Part shown: positions 25,269 to 35,108 of the stretch, piece after piece
Layout of the letters: every line of letters starts with the position of its first letter
Position numbering within the stretch: the stretch's first letter is position 1
Assembly (NCBI GenBank): GCA_013141065.1
Contig: JABFRR010000018.1
Span: forward strand, 37,793 to 101,792
Source: Bacteriovoracaceae bacterium
GTDB taxonomy: Bacteria > Bdellovibrionota > Bacteriovoracia > Bacteriovoracales > Bacteriovoracaceae
Direction of reading: 5' to 3'
Length of the DNA stretch: 64,000 nt
The notes under the pieces: generated by a model
What the model was told of the DNA's origin: nothing
The model's database searches: none
What the model saw: the letters and a program-made list of their open reading frames with translations, nothing else
Program-made: the position numbers and the translations under genes

Positions 25269-27962
25269 TTAGTGAATCTCTAGATTTTTCTTCATTTCAT
25301 TCAATTTTAAAAGAGCATCAATTGGAGTCATTTTCATCACATCTAGTTTAGAGAGCTCTAGTTCAAGCTGCTTGAGGTGTTCTGGAACTTCAATTTCAGT
25401 GATAATGTCGTCGAGGAAGCAAAGTTGACTAGTTTTATTTGTCTTTGATCCTAGAACAACAGGAGCCTGATCTGGAGATGAAATCGGTTTTTTTGAAGCA
25501 TGACCTAATTCAAGTTGACGAAGTATTTCCTCTGATCGATTTAGTATCGAGTTTGGAAGTCCGGCCAATTTTGCAACATATATCCCAAAGCTTTGCGAAG
25601 CGGGTTTTTCAATTAAACGGTACAGAAACTGAACATTTCCATTATGGTTAACGGTTTCAACAGTTAAGTTTTTAGCAGCATCGTATCCCTCTGCAACTTC
25701 TATGAGTTCATGGTAGTGAGTGGCAAATAAAGTAAGTGCTTTTGTTTTTTCAATAAAGTGTTCTACGAGTCCCCATGCAATAGAAAGTCCATCGTAAGTC
25801 GAAGTTCCACGTCCAACTTCATCCAAGATGATCAGTGAACGATTAGTTGCGTGACGAAGGATTTCAGCAGTCTCGGCCATTTCTACCATAAATGTAGATT
25901 GACCCTTGAGAATATCATCGCTGGCACCAAGGCGACTAAAAAGAAAGTCACAAAGACCTAGTTCAGCCGACTTGGCTGGAACGTAAGAGCCAATTTGAGC
26001 AAGCAATTGAATAATTGCGATTTCTCTCATGACTGTCGTTTTACCGGCCATGTTCGGCCCTGTTATAAGACCAAAATAAGTCTTTTGATTCAATTCGAGA
26101 TCATGACAAACGAATTGATTTTTAATCACTGATTTTATTAAAGGATGAAAAGATTGTTTTATTTTTAATTGCTGTTTATTGGAATCAAATTTTGGACGAG
26201 TGAGATTTTCTGTGAGGGCAATAGTTGCAAAACTTAAAAACGAGTCAATATTGGCAATATGCTGTGAAATCGCGTGTATTTCTAAGTTTGAAGCAGCCAC
26301 TTTTTCTATTAAGCTTTTGAAGATTTCTCTTTCTAATTTTTCAAGTTTTGATTGAGCCGTTATTGTTTCTTTTTCTAATTGAACCAGTTCTGGAGTTGTA
26401 TAGCGTTCAGCATTGACGAGTGTTTGTCTGCGCTCAAAAGATTTAGGAACTTTTACAGTGCTGCCTTTAGAGACTTCAATAAAAAAGCCAGTGACATTGT
26501 TAGATTTTATTCTAAGTTTTAAAATTCCTGTTTCTTCCTTGAGTGCACTTTCCATTTTTAAAAGCTCAATGGCGACGTTGGAATGAAGTGAGGCCATCCG
26601 ATCACGAGTTTTATCAACCCCGTCTTTAATGAGATTACCTTTTTCAAGGCTCGCACCAATTTCATCATTGAGTGTCGATTTAATAAGCGCAGCTAGTTGA
26701 GAAAGTTCTTTTAATTTTTTATTTTCAAGTACATTTTTTAGCGGCAAGCCAGAACAATGCTTTAGGATCTGTTCATAAGCACTAATTGCAGTAGAGAGGT
26801 TGAGTAAATCTGAGGCAGAGCCTTTGTTCATTGAAATTTTAGCTAATATCCTTTCAATATCACGAATTTTAGAAAGCTCTTCTTTTATATCACGAGCTAC
26901 ATTTTCATTTTCCGTTAAAGATGAAACGATATCGAGCCTTTCATTAATTAATTCTAAATCATAAAGCGGGGAAGAAAATAATTGCTTTAAGTAACGGGCT
27001 CCCATCGCTGTTTGAGTTTTATCAAAAAAACCGAGGAGTGAATCTTTGTAAGTCTCTCTAGATTTTGGAAGAATTTCAAGGCCTACGAGTGTCGGGAGTG
27101 TCACTTTCATTAGACTCGTTTGCGAGTTCATTTTGAAAGGACGAATATGCATAAAACTTTCAATTAATTGTGTCGAGCAAACATAGTAAGCAAGTGCTCC
27201 GATTGGATGAAGTATTTCTTCATCCAATTTAATAATTTTATCTCTTTTATAGCCAGGAATGATTTTTTCAATATAGATGTCAGTAAATTTGGCATTGAAG
27301 TAGTCACTACTTAAATGAGTTTTGAGTACTCCGTAGTGGCCTAATATCTTTTCAATTTGGTCTGATTTTTTATCGATACTGTCATTTGGCCATTGACCCA
27401 TGTAGGTAATAAATTCTCGCGGAGCAATCATGCGTAGATTTTCAATCAGGGATTCAAAGGTTTCAAATTTATAGCCGTTAAAGCTCCCTGTCGTAAAATC
27501 AAGTGCGACAAGATAATATTTATTCTTGATTTCAAAAGCACTAACCATGAAACGATTATCACTTCCAGAAGTTTTATCAAGGTCAAAGGGCATGCCTGGA
27601 CTAACGACTTGAGTAACTCCTCTTTTGACAATCCCAACTGCATCTTTGGGATCTTCTATTTGTTCACATATAGCGACTTTTAAGCCTACGTTCGTAATTC
27701 TATCTATGTATGTTGAAGCTGCGTGGTGGGGAATTCCGGCCATCGGGATTGGTGTGTCGCCAATTTTTCCACGGTGAGTGAGAGTAATGTTTAAAAGTTT
27801 TGCTGTTGTTTTTGCATCTTCGAAAAAGACTTCGTAAAAATCTCCCATGCGAAAAAGTAAAAGAGTATCAGGATAGTTTTTTTTGATCTGAAAATATTGA
27901 TCCATCATCGGTGTGAGTTTGATGCCGGAGTCAATAATGGTCTGTAAGTCTTTAAGTGACAC
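25269..27962 (-). CDS. mutS: DNA mismatch repair protein MutS
   Basis: MutS detects base mismatches and small loops. The N-terminus carries the mismatch-reading motif in LLFRMGDFYEVFFEDA near residue 35, with the Phe and Glu that touch the mismatch. The C-terminal ATPase has Walker A GPNMAGKTT near residue 635, STFMVEMAE, and LDEVGRGTSTYDG with the signature and Walker B. Length 897 is slightly above E. coli (853). It starts with GTG and an AGG 8 bases upstream. It is divergent from the lpt cluster. Confidence 0.97.
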   Translation of the reverse strand: MSLKDLQTIIDSGIKLTPMMDQYFQIKKNYPDTLLLFRMGDFYEVFFEDAKTTAKLLNITLTHRGKIGDTPIPMAGIPHHAASTYIDRITNVGLKVAICEQIEDPKDAVGIVKRGVTQVVSPGMPFDLDKTSGSDNRFMVSAFEIKNKYYLVALDFTTGSFNGYKFETFESLIENLRMIAPREFITYMGQWPNDSIDKKSDQIEKILGHYGVLKTHLSSDYFNAKFTDIYIEKIIPGYKRDKIIKLDEEILHPIGALAYYVCSTQLIESFMHIRPFKMNSQTSLMKVTLPTLVGLEILPKSRETYKDSLLGFFDKTQTAMGARYLKQLFSSPLYDLELINERLDIVSSLTENENVARDIKEELSKIRDIERILAKISMNKGSASDLLNLSTAISAYEQILKHCSGLPLKNVLENKKLKELSQLAALIKSTLNDEIGASLEKGNLIKDGVDKTRDRMASLHSNVAIELLKMESALKEETGILKLRIKSNNVTGFFIEVSKGSTVKVPKSFERRQTLVNAERYTTPELVQLEKETITAQSKLEKLEREIFKSLIEKVAASNLEIHAISQHIANIDSFLSFATIALTENLTRPKFDSNKQQLKIKQSFHPLIKSVIKNQFVCHDLELNQKTYFGLITGPNMAGKTTVMREIAIIQLLAQIGSYVPAKSAELGLCDFLFSRLGASDDILKGQSTFMVEMAETAEILRHATNRSLIILDEVGRGTSTYDGLSIAWGLVEHFIEKTKALTLFATHYHELIEVAEGYDAAKNLTVETVNHNGNVQFLYRLIEKPASQSFGIYVAKLAGLPNSILNRSEEILRQLELGHASKKPISSPDQAPVVLGSKTNKTSQLCFLDDIITEIEVPEHLKQLELELSKLDVMKMTPIDALLKLNEMKKNLEIH

Positions 27963-28118
27963 AATAAACCTACTTTTAGTACTTGATTAATGAAGTCAAC
28001 TCTACCTTGAAATCAAGGATTTAGTAAAGCAAAGGAATGCTTCTGAGTGAAAAATAAATAGTTAATTTTATAAGGAATATGGCCATAAAATACGATAAGA
28101 TTGTCGTGGGAGAAGCTT

Positions 28119-29141
28119 TTGAAATTTAGACAATACTCAGTCATTCTCATATTCTGTGGACTCATTGTAGGGGTTTCAATTTATTCATTGATGGGTAACT
28201 TTATTGAGTCAGATTCGGGAGGAGCCCCACTTGTTGGTTCTATAGAAAAAATTGAAGATGATGAGAGTTTTTTTAAAATTGTTGATTATTATATTGTAAA
28301 AAATGGCTTGCCATTTTTAAAGTTGGAATCATCAGAGTTGGCTTTTTCCAAACAAAATACAGTCGTCATTGGTTTTAATCCAGTGGGAGTCATTCATCGT
28401 CACAATGACGTTGGAGTTGAAATTGATCCAATTTATTTTAAGTCTCAAAATTCGCGAGTCCTAAAGGCCAACAAAGAGTTGGACTTAAAAAATAATGTTG
28501 AAATTAAAATGGCGAATTCTGAAATCTCCTCGGATAACGTAAGAATCTTAAATAACGGACGCGAAATCAGAGCGACGGGATCAGTGAGGACGAAAAGTTT
28601 AGATCCTAAATCAAATGACCAAATACTGATCACTTCAGAAAAGGTGACATTTCTTCCGGCGCAAGAATTATACGATTATCAAGTGAATGTTAAAGGTGTC
28701 ATTGAACGAAAACGAAAATACGAAGATTCCGTAACTTTTACGACTGACAACGTGACTTTTTCGGCCCTTTTGAGCCTGGTTGAGATGCAGGGAAATGTCA
28801 CCTTTAAAAAGGGTAACTTAGACGCTTCTTCTAATAGAGGATCAATCTTTTTAGAAAACTATAATAAAAGCCTCAAGTATTATTCACTTTCTGACGATGT
28901 GAAGTTACAGGAGTCTCTCTTGTTAGGAGAGAAGCCTATCGTTAGGAAAGCTTTTGCAGAGAAACTTGAAGGGCTTACCAGTGAAAAGAAGATTATTTTA
29001 ACTGGATTACCGAAAGTGTTTCAAGGCAAGGATGTCATCAAGGGCAACAGAATCATTATTCGCGAGAATATTGAAACGGTTGAAGTTGACGATGCTATAA
29101 CGAATATCACGCTGGAGCGTGAAGAAAAGAGCAAGGAATAG
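28119..29141 (+). CDS. lptC: LptC-like protein fused to an LptA/OstA-type domain
   Basis: A 340-residue protein. A single N-terminal membrane segment ([21 protein letters not shown]) is followed by repeated beta-strand stretches typical of the Lpt beta-jellyroll. The last 100 residues ([29 protein letters not shown]) resemble LptA/OstA. E. coli LptC has 191 residues, and lptA normally lies between lptC and lptB; here no separate lptA exists and lptB follows 7 bases later. The inference is a fused periplasmic LPS bridge. The start is TTG 28119, with GGGAGAAG upstream; an upstream in-frame TTG at 28101 is less likely. Confidence 0.78.
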   Translation: MKFRQYSVILIFCGLIVGVSIYSLMGNFIESDSGGAPLVGSIEKIEDDESFFKIVDYYIVKNGLPFLKLESSELAFSKQNTVVIGFNPVGVIHRHNDVGVEIDPIYFKSQNSRVLKANKELDLKNNVEIKMANSEISSDNVRILNNGREIRATGSVRTKSLDPKSNDQILITSEKVTFLPAQELYDYQVNVKGVIERKRKYEDSVTFTTDNVTFSALLSLVEMQGNVTFKKGNLDASSNRGSIFLENYNKSLKYYSLSDDVKLQESLLLGEKPIVRKAFAEKLEGLTSEKKIILTGLPKVFQGKDVIKGNRIIIRENIETVEVDDAITNITLEREEKSKE

Positions 29142-29148
29142 TCATTCA

Positions 29149-29877
29149 ATGGATGAAGTTAAGTTACAGGCGTTTGATTTGAAAAAAACCTACGCAGGAA
29201 GAACAGTTGTAAAAGGGGTCAGTTTAGAAGTTTCTCAAGGTGAAATTGTAGGTCTATTGGGGCCAAATGGAGCTGGAAAAACTACGACATTTTATATGAT
29301 GGTGGGGCTAGTGAGAGCTGATGAAGGAAAAATTGAAATGTACGGGAAAAATGTGACGGATGATCCGATACATGTTCGTGCTTTAAATGGAATTGGATAT
29401 CTTCCACAAGAGGCATCTGTTTTTAGAGAGCTTTCGATTGAAGAAAATATTTTAGCTGTACTTGAAAATAGATCAATGACTAAAAGAGAACGATTAACAA
29501 TGATGGATTCATTGATACAGGATTTTAAATTAAATCATGTACGGCACTCTAAGGGCTCGGCGCTTTCAGGTGGAGAAAGAAGAAGAGTGGAAATAGCGAG
29601 AACGCTAGCTTTGGAACCGAAATTTGTTTTATTAGATGAACCTTTTGCAGGAGTTGATCCTCTTGCTGTAGCAGATATACAACAATTGATTCAAGGTTTA
29701 AAAAAAAGAAATATTGGAGTTCTCATTACAGATCACAATGTGCGAGAGACACTAGGAATTGTCGATCGTGCTTATATTATGAATAGTGGTGAACTTTTAG
29801 TGAGTGGAAAACCGAATGAATTAATTAACGATGAAAGAGCAAGGAAGTTCTATTTAGGAGAAGAATTCAGGATGTAA
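29149..29877 (+). CDS. lptB: LPS export ABC transporter ATPase LptB
   Basis: LptB drives LPS extraction from the inner membrane. It shows Walker [17 protein letters not shown], the Q-loop [18 protein letters not shown], the ABC signature [13 protein letters not shown], Walker [17 protein letters not shown] and the switch His in [11 protein letters not shown]. Length 243 is normal. The start at 29149 is 7 bases after the LptC/A stop. Order lptC, lptB, rpoN, hpf is the standard one. The partners LptF and LptG are not in the window. Confidence 0.96.
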   Translation: MDEVKLQAFDLKKTYAGRTVVKGVSLEVSQGEIVGLLGPNGAGKTTTFYMMVGLVRADEGKIEMYGKNVTDDPIHVRALNGIGYLPQEASVFRELSIEENILAVLENRSMTKRERLTMMDSLIQDFKLNHVRHSKGSALSGGERRRVEIARTLALEPKFVLLDEPFAGVDPLAVADIQQLIQGLKKRNIGVLITDHNVRETLGIVDRAYIMNSGELLVSGKPNELINDERARKFYLGEEFRM

Positions 29878-29890
29878 TTCGAAAAGGCTT

Positions 29891-31342
29891 ATGGCCATTA
29901 AAATATCTCAAGGTTTAAAACAGTCACAGAATCTTGCGATGACACCGCAACTTCAACAGGCGATCAAGCTTTTGACGCTCACACACTTGGAAATGACCAA
30001 TGTGATTGCAGAAGAGATGGTCGAAAATCCGATGCTGGAAGAAGCTGGTGGTGAATCAGACGTTGAAACACAAGCTGAAAACGAAAATCGTGAAGCCACT
30101 TCAGACGATTTTTCAGAAGCTCCATTAATGAAAGATAAAGATGATTTTGATTGGGATTCTTATGCAGATTCTTTCAATTCAAATTCTTCAACTTCTCCAA
30201 GCACGGCGAACTCATCGAGTGACTCTGATGATATGCCAAATTATGAAAATATAATCTCTAAAGGAATGACTCTTGCTGAACATCTTGAATGGCAGCTTAA
30301 AATGGAAACATTGAGTGAATCAGATTGGAAATTGGCCAATTTGATTATTGGAAATATTAACGATGACGGTTATTTAGAAGTTAATTTTGAAGATTTAATT
30401 GCAGAAAGTGGGCTAAAAAGAGAGGATGCTTTTGATATTCTCGAAATCATTCAACGCTTAGATCCAGTTGGATGTGGAGCAAGTAATCTTCAAGAGTGTT
30501 TATTGGCACAGGCCCGTATTGCAGAGGAAAGGTCCCCATTATTAGAAAAAATTATTCGTGATCATTTAGAAGATTTACAAAGTAAAAGTTTTGAAAAAAT
30601 TTCTAAAGCTCTTGCTGTATCAATTGAACAAGTTAAGAAAACTTCACTTTTATTACAGAACTTTCACCCAAAGCCAGGGCGATTAGTTGCAACTCCAGAC
30701 ACTCATTATATATTGCCTGATATTTACGTGGTGGAAGCAGGGGGAGAGTTTGTTGTTCAAGTTAATGATGAAGGTATCCCAAGACTAAAAATATCTAAAC
30801 TTTACCAAGAAATGATAAAAAAAGGAGCTGGGCATAAGACTGATGAAGCTTCAGAATTTGTCAAAGATAAATTGCGAGCTGCTGAATGGCTTATTAAATC
30901 GATTCAAAATAGACAAAAGACAATTGAGAAAGTTTCGAAAGCGATAGTTTCTAAACAACAAGATTTTTTCAAGAAAGGGCCAAAGTATTTAAAGCCTATG
31001 GTCTTAAAAGATGTTGCGAATGAAATTGGCATGCATGAATCGACTGTTTCTCGAGTGACAACTAATAAGTATATGCATACACCCCTGGGTACTTTTGAAC
31101 TTAAATATTTTTTCAACACTGGTATTGGAGGTAAAGACGGTGGAGTTGATATCGCAAGTGAGGTTTTAAAGCTTAAAATCAAGGCCATCTTTGAAGGCGA
31201 AAATACCCAAAAGCCATTCTCAGATCAAAAAGTAGTAGAAATTTTGGCCAGAGAAAATCTCACTGTTGCTAGAAGAACTGTAACAAAGTATCGAGAAATG
31301 TTGGGGATAGAGCCCTCATCAAAACGTAAAGAAAAGAACTAG
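29891..31342 (+). CDS. rpoN: RNA polymerase sigma-54 factor
   Basis: Sigma-54 directs polymerase to -24/-12 promoters that need activator ATPases. The Gln-rich region I is ISQGLKQSQNLAMTPQLQQAIKLL. Region II is acidic and Ser-rich (residues 45-115). The core-binding part contains RLDPVGCGASNLQECL. Region III ends with the DNA-binding HTH around HESTVSRVTTNKYM and the RpoN box ARRTVTKYREMLGI near residue 460. Length 483 is normal. It starts 14 bases after lptB. Confidence 0.97.
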   Translation: MAIKISQGLKQSQNLAMTPQLQQAIKLLTLTHLEMTNVIAEEMVENPMLEEAGGESDVETQAENENREATSDDFSEAPLMKDKDDFDWDSYADSFNSNSSTSPSTANSSSDSDDMPNYENIISKGMTLAEHLEWQLKMETLSESDWKLANLIIGNINDDGYLEVNFEDLIAESGLKREDAFDILEIIQRLDPVGCGASNLQECLLAQARIAEERSPLLEKIIRDHLEDLQSKSFEKISKALAVSIEQVKKTSLLLQNFHPKPGRLVATPDTHYILPDIYVVEAGGEFVVQVNDEGIPRLKISKLYQEMIKKGAGHKTDEASEFVKDKLRAAEWLIKSIQNRQKTIEKVSKAIVSKQQDFFKKGPKYLKPMVLKDVANEIGMHESTVSRVTTNKYMHTPLGTFELKYFFNTGIGGKDGGVDIASEVLKLKIKAIFEGENTQKPFSDQKVVEILARENLTVARRTVTKYREMLGIEPSSKRKEKN

Positions 31343-31401
31343 GTATATTTAAGAACAGACATCTTTGACTTAGCAAAGATCAAAACGATTAAGGGCAATT
31401 T

Positions 31402-31776
31402 ATGAAAATTACGACTTCATTTTTACACTTGGAACACACACCTGCTCTAGATGAAAAAATTCATGAAACTTCAGAGAAATTAGCAAAGTTTTTTAAAGAT
31501 AAAGGCACAGTCAAATGGTCTTGTTATGTAAAAAACGGACAACATTTTGCTGAAATTTTTTATCATGCTCCTCAATGCGAGTACCATGCCAAAGCCGTTT
31601 CAGAAAACATGTACTACAGCATAGATTTAGCATTGGAGAAAATTGAAAAACAAGCATCTAAAAAGAAAAATAAATATAATAAAATTCACAGAGACCATGC
31701 TGAAATGGTTATCTTAGACCCGGAAGCGGCCTGGAGTGATTATGCAGGCTATTTTGATGAAGAAGATGTTGCATAA
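31402..31776 (+). CDS. hpf: ribosome hibernation promoting factor (short form)
   Basis: A 124-residue protein of the HPF/YfiA family, which binds the decoding region of idle ribosomes. The beta-alpha-beta-beta-beta-alpha layout is visible: MKITTSFLHLEHTPALDEKIHE, then AEIFYHAPQCEYHAKAVSENMYYSIDLALEKIEKQASKKKNK with a basic helix. There is no C-terminal dimerisation domain, so it is the short form, with a small acidic tail. It follows rpoN by 59 bases, the standard neighbour. Confidence 0.9.
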   Translation: MKITTSFLHLEHTPALDEKIHETSEKLAKFFKDKGTVKWSCYVKNGQHFAEIFYHAPQCEYHAKAVSENMYYSIDLALEKIEKQASKKKNKYNKIHRDHAEMVILDPEAAWSDYAGYFDEEDVA

Positions 31777-31789
31777 CTATTAGCAGACA

Positions 31790-33481
31790 TTAATAGTGAT
31801 TTGGATTAGCTAAGAAATGTTCCGTCATTAATGCATATTCTTTAGGGTGAATCGGATAATTTTCAGTCGATTCACCCTTTTCATTTTTAGGGTTTAAGTC
31901 AACCCAACCTCTCGTAATTTTTCTCACAGTTTCAATATTTAAAACAACAAAACGATTAGTCGCAATTTTTATATTTCTTTCAAATTCCTCAAGTGGTTTT
32001 CCATCTAAGGTAATATCATGTATTCGGTTTATAAAGGGAATGCCCCATCTTCTTATTTTAAAAGACAAATTAGGGGATATTGCTGGTGAAAATGACGTTG
32101 AAATAAAAGTATATATTTCCATAAAGCCTATAATTAATTTTACTTCTTTTGGAGTTAAGTAAAATGAAACAACATCAACTCCAGGAACTTTTTTTGAGTC
32201 GAATCCTATAGACACAGCTTCAAAAATTTCAGCACGAGAATAAGGTATATTCTTATGAAAAGAGGTACGAACTAAGCCCATGGAAGTGATGTATGCATCT
32301 ACTTTGTCATTTATTGGCAGATTTTTATTAAGCTGAGTTAAGATCGACTTCGTCACGAGCTCGCCCATCGGGTTTGGAATTTTGCTAGAGCGAATGTAGC
32401 TATTTTTTGGAGTGAAAACAATTTCATCTGGATTTGTTTTCTCATTCATAAGTTCAAAAGATTTTTTTCGCCAATTTTCTATTCTTTTTTTCCAAATTAG
32501 GTCTTCTGCGATTTTGTCACTCACAGTTATGACATGTGAGTTTTTTTGATCTTTAAGTTTGACTTGTTTTTTTTCTTTGTTAAACAAGAGTTCTAGAACT
32601 CCCAAGTTTTCCCCATAAGATCCAGTTTGGTTAATAATGACATTATTTACAATGGCGAATTCTTGTTTGTGAGTATGACCAGAAATAAGGACATCAAGTC
32701 CATTAAGGCGACTTGCTAGTTTATGACTTTCTTTTCCCCCTCCATGCATAGAAAGAATTACGATATCTACTTTTTTTTGTTTTTTGAGATTTTCTATAGT
32801 GTTGTTTAATAATAAGACCAGTTCGTCCATGTCCTCTTTTGATTTTTCGTCATTAAAGCCTAAAAAATGAACATCTCCTCTTGTTGAACGACTGACTAAA
32901 CAGCCATCAGGGCCAAGTATTCCTAAAAAACCTACACGCAGATTGCCAGTTTTACTTTTCATCTCTCGAATGAGATAGGGCCTAATGAGTTTATCTTCAC
33001 CTAGGTATTTTTTTAAAGAAGAGCCGTGGGTAACATAGAGATTTGTCGCAATGATAGGAAAATCCATTTTGTATTTATCTGCCTTACTGAGCATAATTTC
33101 TAAACCATCATTCTGGGCATCAAATTCATGATTACCGAGCGTGATTAAAGAGTACTGATTTTCAATAAAAAATTGGTACTCTGGAAATGCAGGGTCTTTT
33201 GAAAGTGCAATACCCGAAAAAATAGTCCCAGCAAAAAAATCCCCCGCATCTATACCAAAAATAAGCTCGTTAGATTTTTTTTTCTTTAAGTCTGAAATAA
33301 GTGTAGTCAGTCGAGCAAAGCCACCACGTTTTTCATAGCTAGATCCCACAGGTACTTTGACCCCATCAAAGTGAGAGTGAAGGTCATTTGTGTGAAAAAT
33401 AGTAAAAGGTATCTCTTCAGCAATGACGACTGAAGAAAGTAATAAATACATCGAAAAGATTAAGATTTTTTGATTTTTCAT
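31790..33481 (-). CDS. exported 5'-nucleotidase/UshA-like metallophosphatase
   Basis: A signal peptide (MKNQKILIFSMYLLLSSVVIA) is followed by a calcineurin-type phosphoesterase domain: FHTNDLHSHFDG, IDAGDFFAGT, LGNHEFDAQ, SMHGGG and SGHTHKQEF. The C-terminal half is the 5'-nucleotidase domain (DVVSFYLTPKEV, IATNRFVV). Such enzymes release phosphate from extracellular nucleotides, useful for a predator or scavenger. The start at 33481 is chosen on the signal peptide; its ribosome binding site is weak. Divergent from the secreted metalloprotease gene. Confidence 0.88.
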   Translation of the reverse strand: MKNQKILIFSMYLLLSSVVIAEEIPFTIFHTNDLHSHFDGVKVPVGSSYEKRGGFARLTTLISDLKKKKSNELIFGIDAGDFFAGTIFSGIALSKDPAFPEYQFFIENQYSLITLGNHEFDAQNDGLEIMLSKADKYKMDFPIIATNLYVTHGSSLKKYLGEDKLIRPYLIREMKSKTGNLRVGFLGILGPDGCLVSRSTRGDVHFLGFNDEKSKEDMDELVLLLNNTIENLKKQKKVDIVILSMHGGGKESHKLASRLNGLDVLISGHTHKQEFAIVNNVIINQTGSYGENLGVLELLFNKEKKQVKLKDQKNSHVITVSDKIAEDLIWKKRIENWRKKSFELMNEKTNPDEIVFTPKNSYIRSSKIPNPMGELVTKSILTQLNKNLPINDKVDAYITSMGLVRTSFHKNIPYSRAEIFEAVSIGFDSKKVPGVDVVSFYLTPKEVKLIIGFMEIYTFISTSFSPAISPNLSFKIRRWGIPFINRIHDITLDGKPLEEFERNIKIATNRFVVLNIETVRKITRGWVDLNPKNEKGESTENYPIHPKEYALMTEHFLANPNHY

Positions 33482-33580
33482 AGATTGTGATTCTACCTTA
33501 AAAAGAGGAAATATGGCATGTTGCTTGTACATAATAATTTGATTCATGTTTGCGAGTTGATTTTAATAGGAATACTGAGT

Positions 33581-34756
33581 ATGAGCTTTGACAACTGTCT
33601 AAAATTTAGGCATTTCTTATATTTGAGGACTGGACTCATGGTCCTTGTACTCTCGTCACTGTATTCGTGTGGAAAAGAATACACTCATTCGACTTCTTCA
33701 TTAACCAATGGACTTAATCTCTTGTTACTTGAAAAGCAGTGCTTTTCAAGCAGTCCCATTATCGAGCCTGTTACGAGAGACATTCAAGAGACTTATACTG
33801 CTTTTGAAAGGTCACATGTTTTGAATATAAAATCAATGGAGAATTCACTGCTCCAAATAAAATCCGATATAGCAGATTCCAAGCAAGACGGGGTAGTTTT
33901 GTCTGAAGTTGCCAAAGAATTGTATTACCTTTACCAAAATAGTCAACGCTATGAGGTTCAGAAGTGTGCATTTGGTAGCCTGGCTAAGAAAAAAGTGCAG
34001 GATGTTACACCATTTTTAAAATTAGAAGATTTTTGTATTCAACGAAATAAGGCCAATATTTGCACCGAGAAGGACCTAACTAATTTATCAATTGGTGAAT
34101 CTCAATTTGTTCAGGAACAAATGATGAAGATGTGCCAGGCTTTGGGAAATTCTAAGTTTTTATGCCAAGAGGAAATTGGTCTATCCCGAAATAAGAGAAA
34201 TCTTGAGACAATGGCGATAAAATTATTAAAACGCTTTAAAGATGAGCGCTTTAATAAGTTATTTTCTTTGGCAAGTTCACATTTAAAGTTTTCGTGTGTG
34301 AAAAAAAGTCAATTTGTTGAGATGAATTTAAAGGTGAGATTCGATCCTCGTTTGTTTTTCAATCGCCTTGAACTCATCAATCACGTAAGTGAGACGTGGA
34401 GCAGTGATAATTTTAAATTGAAATTAATTTTAGAACAAGAAAGAAACAGTGAGGATGTCATTTCGGTCCAGGCTTCTCCAAATAGTCTTTCTTACGTACC
34501 TGAAAATGACAATCGACAGATTTTTTTGAATAGTGAATTAAGATTTGAGGAACAAAAAAGAATACTCTCTCATGAGTTTGGTCATGTCTTGGGTTTTCCA
34601 GATTGCTACACCGAGTTTTATGATCACCAAAAAAGAGATTTGGTCTATTTCGAAATGGGCAAAGACAATTTTAATCTCATGTGTTCAGTTAAAAAGGGCG
34701 CAGCAGTTCCAAGGGAATATCTTGAGCAACTTGCACTCAAATCTTGCCTCTTTTAG
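33581..34756 (+). CDS. secreted lipoprotein metalloprotease (metzincin-like)
   Basis: A lipoprotein signal with lipobox SLYSC (Cys near residue 31) is followed by a long helical region and, near the C-terminus, the zinc-binding motif HEFGHVLGFPDC, an HExxHxxGxxD metzincin pattern, with a downstream NLMCS that could be the Met-turn. Six or more cysteines suggest disulfides. It is probably an outer-membrane-anchored protease; its substrate is unknown. The start at 33581 follows AGGAA. The next gene, clpS, starts 23 bases after its stop. Confidence 0.75.
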   Translation: MSFDNCLKFRHFLYLRTGLMVLVLSSLYSCGKEYTHSTSSLTNGLNLLLLEKQCFSSSPIIEPVTRDIQETYTAFERSHVLNIKSMENSLLQIKSDIADSKQDGVVLSEVAKELYYLYQNSQRYEVQKCAFGSLAKKKVQDVTPFLKLEDFCIQRNKANICTEKDLTNLSIGESQFVQEQMMKMCQALGNSKFLCQEEIGLSRNKRNLETMAIKLLKRFKDERFNKLFSLASSHLKFSCVKKSQFVEMNLKVRFDPRLFFNRLELINHVSETWSSDNFKLKLILEQERNSEDVISVQASPNSLSYVPENDNRQIFLNSELRFEEQKRILSHEFGHVLGFPDCYTEFYDHQKRDLVYFEMGKDNFNLMCSVKKGAAVPREYLEQLALKSCLF

Positions 34757-34779
34757 GAAAAAAAGGGCATAATACTTTT

Positions 34780-35100
34780 ATGATAGAAAATAATCACCAA
34801 CACGATGAAGATGGTGGAACCGCCACAATCATTCAAAAAAAAATACAACTTCCAAAAAAATTTAAAGTTCTTTTACATAATGATGACTATACAACTATGG
34901 AATTTGTGATTTTCATCTTGCAGGCAGTCTTTCATAAATCCTTGGCAGAAGCAGAAAAAATTATGCTCGATGTTCATCGACAAGGTCTTGGCGTGTGTGG
35001 AGTTTATACCCACGAGATTGCAGAAAGTAAGGCCAAAAAAGTCGAACGCTTGGCGAGAGAAAATTCACATCCACTATTGTGTACGATAGAACCAGAGTAG
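34780..35100 (+). CDS. clpS: ATP-dependent Clp protease adaptor ClpS
   Basis: ClpS delivers N-end-rule substrates to ClpA. It has a disordered N-terminal tail and the core KVLLHNDDYTTMEFVIFIL with the substrate-pocket Asn-Asp-Asp, then LDVHRQGLGVCGVYTHEIAESK, which holds the ClpA-binding surface. Length 106 is typical. It starts at ATG 34780, with clpA beginning 8 bases after its stop. Confidence 0.95.
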   Translation: MIENNHQHDEDGGTATIIQKKIQLPKKFKVLLHNDDYTTMEFVIFILQAVFHKSLAEAEKIMLDVHRQGLGVCGVYTHEIAESKAKKVERLARENSHPLLCTIEPE

Positions 35101-35108
35101 GAAAAAAT

